Shown: positions 26,840 through 36,380, counted from the stretch's first letter. The stretch is 64,000 nucleotides of DNA from G963708235 sp963708235 (GCA_963708235.1 OY970200.1:2418001-2482000); one strand, 5' to 3'. Made by a program: numbers and translations. The notes: a model not told the origin generated them from the sequence alone.

Positions 26840-27435
26840 CAGTCCCGATCCGGTCCGAGCTCTCCGGCGCGTTGCCGGGCGGCTTCGCCACCGGCTTCGA
26901 TGAACAATTCGATGAGGTCGGCGCCGTGCTGCATCATGATCGCCGCCTCCTCCCGCTCCCGGACCGCAAAGGGACGCAACACGTAGTCGGCGGGATCCTG
27001 ACGGCCGGGAGGTCGCCCGACCCCGCACCGGAGACGCCAGAACTCGCGGCTCCCGATCGAGCCGACGATCGACTTGACCCCGTTGTTGCCCCCGTGCCCA
27101 CGGCCTTCCTGCACCCGGAGCTTTCCCAGTGCCAGGTCGATGTCGTCGTGAACGATCAGCAACCGCGCCGGTGGCACGTCGTAGTACTTCGCCAGCGGGG
27201 CGACGGCCTGCCCGGACTCGTTCATGAAGGTGCGCGGGAGGGCGAGCACCACCCGGCTCCCGGAGAGGTGGATCTCGGCCACCTCGGCCCGCATGAACCG
27301 GGGCGCACGCTTGAACCCGGCGCCATGCCGCCCGGCGAGGACGGCGACAGTATCGCCACCGAGATTGTGCCGGGTGTTCTCGTAGCGGCTGCCGGGGTTA
27401 CGAAGCCCGACGACGAGGGGGGTGCCCTCGCTCAG
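26839..27435 (-). CDS. pth: Peptidyl-tRNA hydrolase, probable CTG start
   Basis: Recycles peptidyl-tRNA, 198 residues. The conserved N-terminus is present in frame: LVVGLRNPGSRYENTRHNLG with the catalytic His. FMNESGQAV, HDDIDLALGKLRV and GRGHGGNNGVKSI follow. The first ATG (27294) would delete the whole active-site N-terminus, and no ATG, GTG or TTG lies upstream in frame. The codon at the expected place is CTG (27435), whose CTGA overlaps the rplY stop exactly as ATGA and GTGA do elsewhere here. I therefore infer CTG initiation; a base error in the start codon is the alternative. Confidence 0.88.
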   Translation of the reverse strand: MSEGTPLVVGLRNPGSRYENTRHNLGGDTVAVLAGRHGAGFKRAPRFMRAEVAEIHLSGSRVVLALPRTFMNESGQAVAPLAKYYDVPPARLLIVHDDIDLALGKLRVQEGRGHGGNNGVKSIVGSIGSREFWRLRCGVGRPPGRQDPADYVLRPFAVREREEAAIMMQHGADLIELFIEAGGEAARQRAGELGPDRD

Positions 27436-27836
27436 CTCTCGTCGCTTCCGCCGCCGTTGTCGGCACCGGTGGTGGCTTCGGCTTCGCCCTCGGCGGCGAC
27501 GGGCTCCTCCTCCGCTCTGGCGTGGAGCACGGTGACCAGCGGCCGATCACCCTCGTCGACATAGGTGACGCCTTCGATGACGGGGAGATCCTCGATCTTG
27601 AGCGTGTCACCGATGCCGAGCTCGGAGATGTCGACGTGGATGCTGGTGGGGACTGCGGTGGGGAGCGCCTCGATCATCACCGAGGTGGCGATGGTGTCGA
27701 CGATGGCGCCCTCCTCGCGGATGGCGACCGGAACGCCCTCGTACTCGATGGCGACCTCGGCCTGGATGGCGACATCGAGGGAGATCTTGATGAAATCGAG
27801 GTGGGTGATCTCGCCGCGCACCGGGTGACGCTGCAC
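27432..27836 (-). CDS. rplY: Ribosomal protein bL25 (CTC type), 3' portion after frameshift
   Basis: The main beta-rich part of the 5S rRNA-binding protein bL25 with the CTC C-terminal domain. It reads VQRHPVRGEITHLDFIKISL onward and ends in a Glu/Ala/Gly tail (GADNGGGSDES). The homology continues upstream in this frame (RLYGALHSEAGSNAVISVEV) without a start codon, joining the 5' part in another frame near 27930. With one added base the whole gene (27432-28069) is 639 nt, 212 residues, normal for CTC-type bL25. It precedes pth, its usual partner. Confidence 0.85.
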   Translation of the reverse strand: MQRHPVRGEITHLDFIKISLDVAIQAEVAIEYEGVPVAIREEGAIVDTIATSVMIEALPTAVPTSIHVDISELGIGDTLKIEDLPVIEGVTYVDEGDRPLVTVLHARAEEEPVAAEGEAEATTGADNGGGSDES

Positions 27837-28069
27837 CTCGCGAGCGACCGTGAGATAGCTGTCGCCGTCGACCTCGACGCTGATGACGGCGTTGGAACCC
27901 GCCTCGGAATGAAGTGCGCCGTAGAGCCGCGACCGTTGACGGTCACCGAGACCGGATCGAGTCCACGACCGTAGACAACGGCCGGCACCAAGCCGTCACG
28001 TCGCAACCGCCGTGACGGCCGCGTCCCAGCCTCGGTACGGCGCTGGGCGCTCAGGGTGACCTTTTCCAT
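27677..28069 (-). CDS. rplY: Ribosomal protein bL25, 5' portion, frame lost near 27930
   Basis: Starts MEKVTLSAQRRTEAGTRPSR and keeps bL25 similarity through LVPAVVYGRGLDPVSVTVNG (about residue 47). After the sequence GGTCGCGGCTC the conserved protein continues one frame over, so the remaining residues of this frame are not real. A single missing base (for example CGCCGG read as CGCGG) explains it. bL25 is normally a functional gene in such genomes, so a sequence error is the simpler reading. Confidence 0.75.
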   Translation of the reverse strand: MEKVTLSAQRRTEAGTRPSRRLRRDGLVPAVVYGRGLDPVSVTVNGRGSTAHFIPRRVPTPSSASRSTATAISRSLARCSVTRCAARSPTSISSRSPSMSPSRPRSPSSTRAFRSPSARRAPSSTPSPPR

Positions 28070-28266
28070 GATGCTGATGGCTCCTCACGATGCGGGTTGC
28101 GGTCCGACCGGGCACGACGACCCGGGCGGTGCGGGGCGCGCAGCACGAGTGCCGTGCGGCGCCGAGAGACCCCATATTATGCGTCACGGCGACGCTTGGG
28201 GCAAAGCGGCCCCGGACCGGCCATCGTGGATGCGCCACACAGCGGCTGCGGTGTCCCCCATGGAGG

Positions 28267-30978
28267 TCATCCGTCTCCGGCGAGGGCGGCGTGGGCGGCG
28301 GCGAGACGGGCCACCGGAACCCGGTACGGGGAGCAACTCACATAGTCGAGCCCGTAGCGGTGGCAGAGGGCGATCGAGCGTGGTTCGCCCCCGTGTTCCC
28401 CGCAGATCCCGGTCTCCATCCCCGGTCGGGTGGTGCGTCCGGCGGCGACGGCGATCCGCATCAGCTCCCCCACCCCGACGTCATCGAGTGTGGCGAACGG
28501 GTTGTCGGCGAGGACCCCGGCGGTGACGTAGGCGAGCAGGAATCCGGCCTCGGCGTCGTCGCGGCTGATGGCGTAGGTGGTCTGGGTGAGGTCGTTGGTG
28601 CCGAACGAGAAGAACTCTGCGGTTTCGGCCAGTTCACCGGCAACCAGCGCCGCTCGGGGTGTCTCCACCATGGTGCCGATCTGATAGACCACGGTCCGGC
28701 CCTGTTCGGCGAAGACGTCGTCCGCCTCGGTGCGGAGCAGGTCGGCGACATAGGCAAGCTCGTCACCGGTGACGGTGAGCGGCACCATCACCTCGGGTTT
28801 GACGGTCCGTCCTTCGGCATCGGCGGTACACGCCGCCTCCATGATCGCCCGCATCTGCATCCGGGTGATCTCCGGGTAGACCACCGAAAGCCTCGCACCT
28901 CGCAACCCCAGCATCGGGTTCTGCTCGTGGAGCCGGGCGACGGCGGCGGCCATCCGCTCGCATTCGGCCAACTCGGCGAGGATCTCGTCCATCGCCTCGA
29001 TCGATCCGACCGACCGCAGACGCACCTTGCAGTCGGCGACCTGACCCACCAACTCGTCCCATGCGGGGAGGAACTCGTGAAGCGGCGGGTCCATGAGCCG
29101 GATCACCACCGGGAGACCGTCCATCGCCACGAACAGCCCGTGGAAGTCGGAGCGCTGCAACGGGAGCAACTCGGCAAGCGCCTCGCGACGCTCGGTGGTG
29201 GTCGACGCCATGATCATCCGCCGCACCACGGGGAGGCGGGCGGCTTCGAAGAACATGTGCTCGGTGCGACACAACCCGATTCCCTCCGCACCGTAGCTGC
29301 GGGCCCGCTCGGCATCCGCCGGGTAGTCGGCGTTGGCCCGCACCCCGAGACGGCGGAACCCGTCGGCCCAGCCCAACACCTTGTCCAGCCACGGGTCGGA
29401 GAGGTCGGGGACGAAGGTGCCGAGCTTGCCGACGAAGACTTCACCGGTGGTGCCGTCGATCGACACCCAGTCGCCCTCCTCGACGGCGGAACCCCCGACG
29501 CGCATCGACCGAGCGGGCAGGTCGATCTCGAGACCCGCCATCCCCACCACGGCGGGCTTCCCGAACTGGCGGGCGACAAGGGCGGCGTGGCTGGTCCGGC
29601 CACCGCGGCTGGTCAGCACCCCGACGGCGGCGATCATGCCGTGGACGTCGTCCGGTTTGGTCTCGGGGCGCACCAGCAGCACCTGGCGTCCCTCGTCGCT
29701 CCAGCGCTTCGCCAGGTCCGGGTCGAAGGCGACCACCCCGACGGCCGCCCCCGGTGAAACCTCGAGACCTTTGCCGAGCATCCGCCCTTCGGCGACGGCG
29801 CGCTGCCGCTCGGCGGTTTCGAGTTGGGGGTGGAGGAAGAAGTCGATCTGGTCAGGAGTGACCCGCATCACCGCTTCCTGACGGGTGATCAGACCCTCGT
29901 CGGCCATGTCGGCGGCGATGCGGACCGCCGCCTGGGCGGTGCGCTTCCCGGTGCGCGTCTGCAACAGCCACAGCTTGCCCCGCTCGACGGTGAACTCCAT
30001 GTCCTGCATGTCGCGGTAGTGACGTTCCAGTCCGGCGGCGATGGCGGCGAACTCCTCGTAGGCGGCCGGCATGGTCTGGCGGAAGTGCTCCAGGTCGTGG
30101 GTGGCCCGGATCCCGGCAACCACGTCCTCGCCCTGCGCATTGACCAGGTAGTCCCCTTCGATGTGGGGGGCGCCGGTGCCTCCGTCGCGGCTCATGGCGA
30201 CCCCGGTCGCCGAATCTTCGCCGAGGTTTCCGAACACCATGGCCTGGATGTTGACCGCCGTCCCCAGGTCGTGGGCGATCCCGGCGGCGTTGCGGTAGTC
30301 GGTGGCCCGTTTGCCGTTCCACGAACTGAACACCGCCTCGACCGCCAGCATGAGCTGGCGGCGGGGATCGTCGGGGAACCCGGGGGCGATTCTGCGGAAC
30401 CGTTCGACCACCTCGGCCAGTTCATCGGCGTCGAGCTCGGCGTCGGTGGCGACACCGCGCCGGCGACGCATCTCCGACAGCACCTGTTCGAACAGTTCGT
30501 CCTTGTGGCCGAGCACGACCGAGCCGAACATCTGCACCAACCGCCGGTAGGTGTCGAAGGCGAACCGCTCGTCGCCGGTCTCCTTGGCGAGCCCGGCCAG
30601 GGCGGCGCCGTCGAGCCCGATGTTGAGCACGGTGTCCATCATCCCCGGCATCGAGAACCTGGCTCCGGAGCGGCACGACACCAGCAGCGGTCGCACCGGG
30701 TCACCGAAGCTGCGCCCGGTCTCCTGTTCCATGTGGGCGACGGCGGCGCCGATCTCGTCGACGAGCCCGTCGGGGAACTCGCCCCCGGCGGCGAGGTAGG
30801 TGTTGCACGCCTCGGTGGTGATGGTGAACCCCGGCGGCACCGGGACCCCGAGACGGGCCATGTCGCCGATGTTGGCGCCCTTTCCGCCGAGCAGTCCCCG
30901 GACCGCCTCCCAGTCACCGCCGACCGCAGCCTCGGCCTCGTCGGTCTCGTCGAACCGGTACACCCATCGCGGAGCCAT
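28267..30978 (-). CDS. ppdK: Pyruvate, phosphate dikinase
   Basis: Interconverts pyruvate + ATP + Pi and PEP + AMP + PPi, 903 residues. The N-terminal nucleotide-grasp domain starts MAPRWVYRFDETDEAEA and contains GLLGGKGANIGDMARLGVPV. The phosphohistidine swivel motif is GGRTSHAALVARQFGKP. The C-terminal TIM barrel has GAEGIGLCRTEHMFF and ends with GICGEHGGEP, including the catalytic Cys. ATG 30978 matches the family N-terminus; the open frame extends 12 codons further. Next to aceK, this suggests control of carbon flow around PEP and isocitrate. Confidence 0.96.
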   Translation of the reverse strand: MAPRWVYRFDETDEAEAAVGGDWEAVRGLLGGKGANIGDMARLGVPVPPGFTITTEACNTYLAAGGEFPDGLVDEIGAAVAHMEQETGRSFGDPVRPLLVSCRSGARFSMPGMMDTVLNIGLDGAALAGLAKETGDERFAFDTYRRLVQMFGSVVLGHKDELFEQVLSEMRRRRGVATDAELDADELAEVVERFRRIAPGFPDDPRRQLMLAVEAVFSSWNGKRATDYRNAAGIAHDLGTAVNIQAMVFGNLGEDSATGVAMSRDGGTGAPHIEGDYLVNAQGEDVVAGIRATHDLEHFRQTMPAAYEEFAAIAAGLERHYRDMQDMEFTVERGKLWLLQTRTGKRTAQAAVRIAADMADEGLITRQEAVMRVTPDQIDFFLHPQLETAERQRAVAEGRMLGKGLEVSPGAAVGVVAFDPDLAKRWSDEGRQVLLVRPETKPDDVHGMIAAVGVLTSRGGRTSHAALVARQFGKPAVVGMAGLEIDLPARSMRVGGSAVEEGDWVSIDGTTGEVFVGKLGTFVPDLSDPWLDKVLGWADGFRRLGVRANADYPADAERARSYGAEGIGLCRTEHMFFEAARLPVVRRMIMASTTTERREALAELLPLQRSDFHGLFVAMDGLPVVIRLMDPPLHEFLPAWDELVGQVADCKVRLRSVGSIEAMDEILAELAECERMAAAVARLHEQNPMLGLRGARLSVVYPEITRMQMRAIMEAACTADAEGRTVKPEVMVPLTVTGDELAYVADLLRTEADDVFAEQGRTVVYQIGTMVETPRAALVAGELAETAEFFSFGTNDLTQTTYAISRDDAEAGFLLAYVTAGVLADNPFATLDDVGVGELMRIAVAAGRTTRPGMETGICGEHGGEPRSIALCHRYGLDYVSCSPYRVPVARLAAAHAALAGDG

Positions 30979-31087
30979 GCCACCCAACCCTCTCGTTGCC
31001 GAACCTGCCCCCACATCGTCCGACAGGCCGGCCGAAAATGCCAGGGCAGATCGGCCCTACATGAGGTCTGCCCGGTTGCGAACCCGC

Positions 31088-32803
31088 CTACTCGACGGGG
31101 CCGGCGCTGCGTCGCATCCCGGCGCCGAGGCGGCGGCTTCGTTTGTAGGGGAAGATCTCGATCACCTCGCCGGCCCGGAGCCGGTCCTGCATCCGGGTCC
31201 AGAACCGGACGCCGAAGAGGTCGCCGTGGTGATAGTCGAAGGCTTCCCGCAGCTCGCCGCGGATCCCGAGGAAGCGGGTGAACTCCTCGGGGAACACATC
31301 GGCGCCACCGACCCCGAACCATGGCTCCGCCGACATCACCTCGTCGGGTCGGTCGGAATCGGGAAGCTCACGGAAGTTGCAGTCGGTCAGGGCGGTGATC
31401 TCGTCGTAGTCGTAGAACACCACCCGGCCGCTGCGGGTCACCCCGAAGTTCTTGAGCAACATGTCACCGGGGAAGATCCCGGCGGCGGCGAGGTTCTTGA
31501 TGGCCCGGCCGTAGTCGACGATCGCCGACCTCGCCTTCACCGGGTTGGCCTCGCGCAGGTACAGGTCGAGCGGGGCGAGACGACGCTCGACATAGACATG
31601 GTGGAGCGTGACGTGTTCCTCGTCGACGGTCACCGAGCGGGTGGCGTCACCGGTGAGCTCGGCGAGCAGATCCTCCGAGAACCGGGCACGGTCGAAGCGG
31701 AGCTGTTCGAACTGGTGGGCGTCGACCAGCCGGCCGGCGCGGTCGTGGCGGGCCACCAGCCGGTATTTGGCCATGATCTGGCGTCGGGTGGTCTGCTTGG
31801 GATAGGGGAACCGGTCGCGGATCACCTTGAACACCACGTCGTAGCCGGGTGCGGTGAACACGATCATCACCATCCCCCTGATCCCCCTGGCGTGCTCGAA
31901 TCGGTCGCTGCTGGTGGTGATGTGCCGGAAGAAGTTGCGGAACAGCTCCGTCTTGCCGTGTTTGCGGTGACCGATGGCGGTGTACAGCTCGTCGCGGGAC
32001 CGGGTGGGAAGCAGCGCCGCCAGATAGCTGACGACGGCGGCGGGGGCGGGCGCCTCCACCAGGAACGAGGAGCGGGTGTAGCTGAACAGGACACTGAGGT
32101 CGGTGGCCTCGGCGAGCACGGCGCCGATGACCAGCCCGCGGGTGGTGTGGTGGATGGCGATCGCCAGCGGGAGCACCATGTCCCCGGTGCGGAACCGGCC
32201 CACCAGGTAGGCGCCCTGGCCCCGGTAGAACGGGGCGGCGAGCAACTCGATTCTCTCGACAGGTGTCGACATGCCGTGGAGCCCGATGCTGCGACGGATC
32301 TCGGTGGCGGCGAGCCGGAGGTCACGGCGCAGGTTCTGCCAACGGAGATCCGGGTGCGGAGCGGTCACCGCCGCCTCCAACGCCGCTTCCAGATCACCGG
32401 CGACGTCGTAGCGGACCACGGTGGCCGCATCGGACGGCGGCGGGGCGTGGGTATCGAGGAACTCCACCTGCGGATCGACCCCGATGGTGGTGAGAAACCG
32501 CCGGGTGATCGAGTTGAAGAACGTCTCGGCGATCTCGGCGTCCGGCCATTCGGCGACCAGGGCAGAGAAACGTGGCTTCGCCGACGCCCACAGATCCCGC
32601 TCCCCCGCCGCAGCACCACAGCGTTCGGTGACGGCAGCCACGGCACCGTCGACCTGTTCGGCGTAGGCATCGAACCGCTCGATCGCATCGGACTGATGCA
32701 ACAGCCAGTCCCGGTGCGCAAAACGGAGCGGAGCGCGACCCGTGATCTCCTGATACCGGGTGGTGAAGACCCGGAAGCTGCCGGCGAGGGTGGCGGCGAC
32801 CAC
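31088..32803 (-). CDS. aceK: Isocitrate dehydrogenase kinase/phosphatase AceK
   Basis: Bifunctional enzyme that phosphorylates and dephosphorylates isocitrate dehydrogenase, diverting carbon to the glyoxylate shunt. The product is 571 residues, close to E. coli AceK (578). The kinase core is recognisable: APGYDVVFKVIRDRFPYPKQ, then the metal and catalytic segment AAGIFPGDMLLKNFGVTRSG, then VVFYDYDEI. The N-terminal AceK regulatory domain is present (FFNSITRRFLTTIGVD). aceB and aceA are not adjacent. GTG 32803 is the longest start and follows prs by 20 bp. Confidence 0.9.
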   Translation of the reverse strand: MVAATLAGSFRVFTTRYQEITGRAPLRFAHRDWLLHQSDAIERFDAYAEQVDGAVAAVTERCGAAAGERDLWASAKPRFSALVAEWPDAEIAETFFNSITRRFLTTIGVDPQVEFLDTHAPPPSDAATVVRYDVAGDLEAALEAAVTAPHPDLRWQNLRRDLRLAATEIRRSIGLHGMSTPVERIELLAAPFYRGQGAYLVGRFRTGDMVLPLAIAIHHTTRGLVIGAVLAEATDLSVLFSYTRSSFLVEAPAPAAVVSYLAALLPTRSRDELYTAIGHRKHGKTELFRNFFRHITTSSDRFEHARGIRGMVMIVFTAPGYDVVFKVIRDRFPYPKQTTRRQIMAKYRLVARHDRAGRLVDAHQFEQLRFDRARFSEDLLAELTGDATRSVTVDEEHVTLHHVYVERRLAPLDLYLREANPVKARSAIVDYGRAIKNLAAAGIFPGDMLLKNFGVTRSGRVVFYDYDEITALTDCNFRELPDSDRPDEVMSAEPWFGVGGADVFPEEFTRFLGIRGELREAFDYHHGDLFGVRFWTRMQDRLRAGEVIEIFPYKRSRRLGAGMRRSAGPVE

Positions 32804-32823
32804 CTCCGGCAGCGTCTCGGTGG

Positions 32824-33798
32824 TCAGATGTTCTCTCCGGCGAAGATCTCGCTCACCGAGGCGTCGGTGAAGATGGCGTTGACGGTGCCGGCCAGCAGCT
32901 TGCCGATGGACAACACGGTCAGCTTGTCGAGATCTTTGGCGGCCTCCGGCACCGGCAGCGTGTTGGAGATCACCACCTCGTCGATGGGAGCGTTCTTGAG
33001 CCGATCCACTGCCGGCTCGGACAGGATGCCGTGGGTGGCGGCGAGACGGACACTGAGGGCGCCGCGTGCCTGGAGCAGTTCGGCGGCCGCAACGGCGGTA
33101 CCGGCGGTGTCGATCATGTCGTCGACGATGATGCAGTGGTGACCCTCGACCTCACCGACGATCTCCGAGGCGGAGACCTGGTTGCGGGCATCCGAGGCGC
33201 GCCGCTTGTGGACGAACGCAGGGGACGCCTGATCGAAGTGCCGGGCGAACTTGGCGGCGAGCTTGACCCGGCCGGTATCGGGGGAGACGATGGTGAGCGG
33301 CGGTTCGCAGGCCATCTTCAGATAGTCGACGAACACCGGCAGGGCGGTGAGATGGTCGAACGGCTTGTCGATGAAGCCCTGGATCTGCCCGGTGTGGAGA
33401 TCGACCGACATGATGCGATCGGCACCGGCGGCGACGAACAGGTCGCTGACCAGGCGGGCGGTGATCGGCTCGCGCGGCCGGCCTTTCTTGTCCTGCCGGG
33501 CGTACCCGAAGTACGGGACCACGGCGGTGATCCGCTTCGCCGACGCCCTCTTCAGGGCGTCGATCATGATCAGCTGTTCCATCAGGTGGAAGTTGAGCGG
33601 CTTGGTGTGGCTCTGGATCACGAAACAGTCGGCGCCCCGGACACTCTCGGTGTACCGGATATAGATTTCCCCATCGGCGAACACACCCCGTTCCACCCCA
33701 CCGAGGGTGGTGCCGAGAAGGTTGGCGACCTCGCGAGCCAGGCCTTCGTTGGCCGACCCGGAGAAAATCATGAGGCGCTTGCGGCCTCCGATTTCCAT
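32824..33798 (-). CDS. prs: Ribose-phosphate pyrophosphokinase
   Basis: Makes PRPP from ribose 5-phosphate and ATP, 324 residues. Visible class I motifs: FSGSANEGLAREVA at the N-terminus, GVFADGEIYI, VVPYFGYARQDKK, SVDLHTGQIQGFID (metal site), and the PRPP-binding loop IIVDDMIDTAGT. ATG 33798 overlaps the glmU stop (TGATG), with AGGAGA on the minus strand about 9 bases upstream; a GTG one codon earlier is possible. The glmU-prs pairing is usual in actinobacteria. Confidence 0.96.
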   Translation of the reverse strand: MEIGGRKRLMIFSGSANEGLAREVANLLGTTLGGVERGVFADGEIYIRYTESVRGADCFVIQSHTKPLNFHLMEQLIMIDALKRASAKRITAVVPYFGYARQDKKGRPREPITARLVSDLFVAAGADRIMSVDLHTGQIQGFIDKPFDHLTALPVFVDYLKMACEPPLTIVSPDTGRVKLAAKFARHFDQASPAFVHKRRASDARNQVSASEIVGEVEGHHCIIVDDMIDTAGTAVAAAELLQARGALSVRLAATHGILSEPAVDRLKNAPIDEVVISNTLPVPEAAKDLDKLTVLSIGKLLAGTVNAIFTDASVSEIFAGENI

Positions 33799-35183
33799 CA
33801 CGTTTTCTCCTGTTCAGACCTGGCCTTGCGGCGCGCAGCGTAGCCGGGGATCTCCTTGACCGGCGAACGCCCGACGGCGAGGGCACCGGAAGCGACATCG
33901 CCCGTTACTACGGTACCCGCTCCCGTCCATGCCTCATCCCCGATGTCGACGGGCGCCACCAGCATGGTGTCGACCCCGATCTTCACCCGGTCACCGATGA
34001 CGGTGCGGTGTTTGCGGTACCCGTCGTAGTTGGCGGTGATGGTTCCCGCCCCCACGTTGGACCCGGCTCCGATGGTGGCGTCACCGATATAGGACAGGTG
34101 CGGGATCTTGGACCCCTCCCCGACCACCGAGTTCTTGATCTCGACAAAGGTGCCGGCCTTGGTGTGGTCCCCGAGGTCGGCACCGGGACGGAGGCTGACA
34201 TACGGCCCGACCTCGGCGCCGCTGCCGACATCGGCCTGACGCAGCACCGAGTACCAGATGTGCGCCTCGGCGCCGATGGTGCAGTCCCTGGCATACACCG
34301 ACGGTCCCACCTCGGCTCCGGCGGCGACCGTGGTCGATCCCTCGAGGTGGACGTCGGCGAGGAGCCGCACCCCCGCCTCGAGACGGACGGTGGCATCGAT
34401 GTAGGTGCGGTCCGGATCCTGCATCCAGACCCCTTCCTGCATCCATCGCCGGTTGATCCGCCGGCGCAGTTCGCCGGCCACGGCGGCAAGCTGGTCGAGG
34501 GAGTTGACACCCTCGGTTTCGGCGGCGTCGGTGGTGTGGGCGACGATCTTGGCGCCGGCGGCGGTGAGCAGCCCGATGACGTCGGTGAGGTAGTACTCCC
34601 CTTGGGCGTTGCCGGGCTCGATGGCATCGAGGGCGGGAGCCAGGTCACCGGCACGGAACACGTAGACCGAACTGTTGACCTCCGCAATGGCGAGTTCCTC
34701 GGCGTCGGCGTCGCGTTGTTCGACGATCCGGGCCACGGTGCCATCGGCGTGGCGGACGACACGGCCATAGCCGGTCGGATCAGACGGCACCGAGGTCAGC
34801 AGCGTGGCGGCGGCGCCCGAGTCGAGGTGGAGGGCGACCAGCCGCCGCAGGGTGTCTTCACCGAGCATCGGGGAGTCCCCGGGGAGGATGAGCACCGCAT
34901 CGTCGGCATCGGGCGCAAGGGCGGCAAGACCGATGCGGGCGGCATCCCCGGTGCCGAGCTGGTCCGCCTGGAGGGCGGTAGGGGTGCCGTCGGGAAGCAC
35001 CGAGATCACCTCTTCGGCCTGATGACCGACCACCACCACCGTACGTTGCGACCCGGCGGCGGCAGCGGCATCGACGGCCCACCGCACCATGGGCAGCCCG
35101 GCGACCTCGTGGAGCACCTTGGCTCGTTCCGACTTCATCCGGGTGCCCTTGCCGGCGCCCATCACGATCGCTTTCACCGTCAT
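33798..35183 (-). CDS. glmU: Bifunctional UDP-GlcNAc pyrophosphorylase / glucosamine-1-P acetyltransferase
   Basis: Makes UDP-N-acetylglucosamine for peptidoglycan, 461 residues. The N-terminal uridyltransferase starts MTVKAIVMGAGKGTRMKSER, with LQADQLGTGDAA and the Asp/Asn metal region. The C-terminal left-handed beta-helix acetyltransferase shows hexapeptide repeats (VGPYVSLRPGADLGDHTKAG, NYDGYRKHRTVIGDRVKIGV). It ends in a short Arg/Lys-rich tail. Full length and intact. Confidence 0.96.
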   Translation of the reverse strand: MTVKAIVMGAGKGTRMKSERAKVLHEVAGLPMVRWAVDAAAAAGSQRTVVVVGHQAEEVISVLPDGTPTALQADQLGTGDAARIGLAALAPDADDAVLILPGDSPMLGEDTLRRLVALHLDSGAAATLLTSVPSDPTGYGRVVRHADGTVARIVEQRDADAEELAIAEVNSSVYVFRAGDLAPALDAIEPGNAQGEYYLTDVIGLLTAAGAKIVAHTTDAAETEGVNSLDQLAAVAGELRRRINRRWMQEGVWMQDPDRTYIDATVRLEAGVRLLADVHLEGSTTVAAGAEVGPSVYARDCTIGAEAHIWYSVLRQADVGSGAEVGPYVSLRPGADLGDHTKAGTFVEIKNSVVGEGSKIPHLSYIGDATIGAGSNVGAGTITANYDGYRKHRTVIGDRVKIGVDTMLVAPVDIGDEAWTGAGTVVTGDVASGALAVGRSPVKEIPGYAARRKARSEQEKT

Positions 35184-35344
35184 CGGGTCACCTCACGACA
35201 GGTCGGAGTGCGGCGTTGCGCCACATCGGGCTTGTAGTTCTCGGGCCGTGATCCGGAGATCGGCGAGTCCCCGGAGATTGCGGGATGCCGCATGTCACCG
35301 GGCTCGGGTGGCCGGCCGGTGACGGCCGACCGGTTGATGTTCGC

Positions 35345-35416
35345 TGGGGGGACAGGACTCGAACCCGTACTGACGGGACCAAAACCCGTCGTGCTGCCAG
35401 TTACACCACCCCCCAA
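35345..35416 (-). tRNA. tRNA-Gln (TTG anticodon)
   Basis: A 72-nt tRNA. Acceptor TGGGGGG/CCCCCCA pairs fully, discriminator G. The D-arm is GGTGTAACTGGCAGCAC-like, the anticodon stem-loop GACGGGTTTTGGTCCCGTC carries TTG, and the T-arm is ACGGGTTCGAGTCCTGT. It lies in the gap between ispE and glmU. Confidence 0.95.
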
Positions 35417-35480
35417 AGGGGTGCGTCCCGAGTGTAGAGGCTGCCACGGGCGGCAACCGAGGGTTACCCCGAATCGGTAC

Positions 35481-36380
35481 TCAGGCCGGGTCAGGGTGCG
35501 CCTCCTTCGACCAACCGCGATCGACCGGCAGCACCGCATGGGTGGCGCGGGCACCGGTGGGGGCGACGGTGAGCGCCGATTCGGCCTCGGCGCGATCGAC
35601 GAACCAGGCGAACAGAGTCGGACCGCTTCCGGACATCGCCACCGGTCGTTCCCAGCGGTGTTGCAGTTCGTGGCGCCAGTCGTCGAGCTCGGGCATCAGC
35701 GAGACGGCGGCGGGGTAGAGATCGTTGACCAGGGGGGCGTAGCTGCGGACGGCCGGCGGGAGCCCGCTCGAGGCGGTCTCCGGACCGGCGGGCTCGCCGA
35801 GACGGTCCCATTCCCGGAACACGGCCGGAGTCGACAGTTCGACCGGCGGCACCACCAGTCCGAGGGCGAAGCCGGTGAGGGGTTCCAGACGATGGACGGT
35901 CTCGCCGCGACCGGTGACCATGGCGGTGCCACCGTCCGCACAGAAAGGGACATCGGACCCGAGCTGAGGCGCCAACTCCCCGACCAGCGCCGGATCGGCG
36001 CCGAGCCTTCGCACTGCAAGATGAAGGGCGGCAGCGGCATCGGCGCTACCCCCGCCGAGACCTGCGGCGACCGGGATCTGCTTGCGCAGCCGGAGTTGCA
36101 GCGCGGTCCCGGGCTCGCCCGCCGTACCCGCATCGGCGGCGATCCGTCGGCGCACCGCCTCCACCGCCAACCAGGCAAGGTTGCGATGGTCATCGGGGAC
36201 CTGCTCGCCGTCCCACCCGACGACACCGTCCCCATCGCCACCGTCGACCGGAGACACCAGCTCCAGCCGGTCGTACAGGCTCACCGACTGGAAGAGGCTC
36301 TGCAGCGGGTGGTACCCGTCGGGTCGTACCGCCTCGACCCGGAGCGACAGGTTGACCTTGGCGTAGGCGACGGCTCTCAT
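35481..36380 (-). CDS. ispE: 4-diphosphocytidyl-2-C-methyl-D-erythritol kinase
   Basis: GHMP kinase of the MEP isoprenoid pathway, 299 residues. N-terminal AYAKVNLSLRVEAVRPDGYH is the IspE signature; the ATP loop is IPVAAGLGGGSADAAAALHL; the third motif is AMSGSGPTLFAWF. Its ATG overlaps the rsmA stop (ATGA), continuing the metG-tatD-rsmA-ispE coupled run. Confidence 0.95.
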   Translation of the reverse strand: MRAVAYAKVNLSLRVEAVRPDGYHPLQSLFQSVSLYDRLELVSPVDGGDGDGVVGWDGEQVPDDHRNLAWLAVEAVRRRIAADAGTAGEPGTALQLRLRKQIPVAAGLGGGSADAAAALHLAVRRLGADPALVGELAPQLGSDVPFCADGGTAMVTGRGETVHRLEPLTGFALGLVVPPVELSTPAVFREWDRLGEPAGPETASSGLPPAVRSYAPLVNDLYPAAVSLMPELDDWRHELQHRWERPVAMSGSGPTLFAWFVDRAEAESALTVAPTGARATHAVLPVDRGWSKEAHPDPA

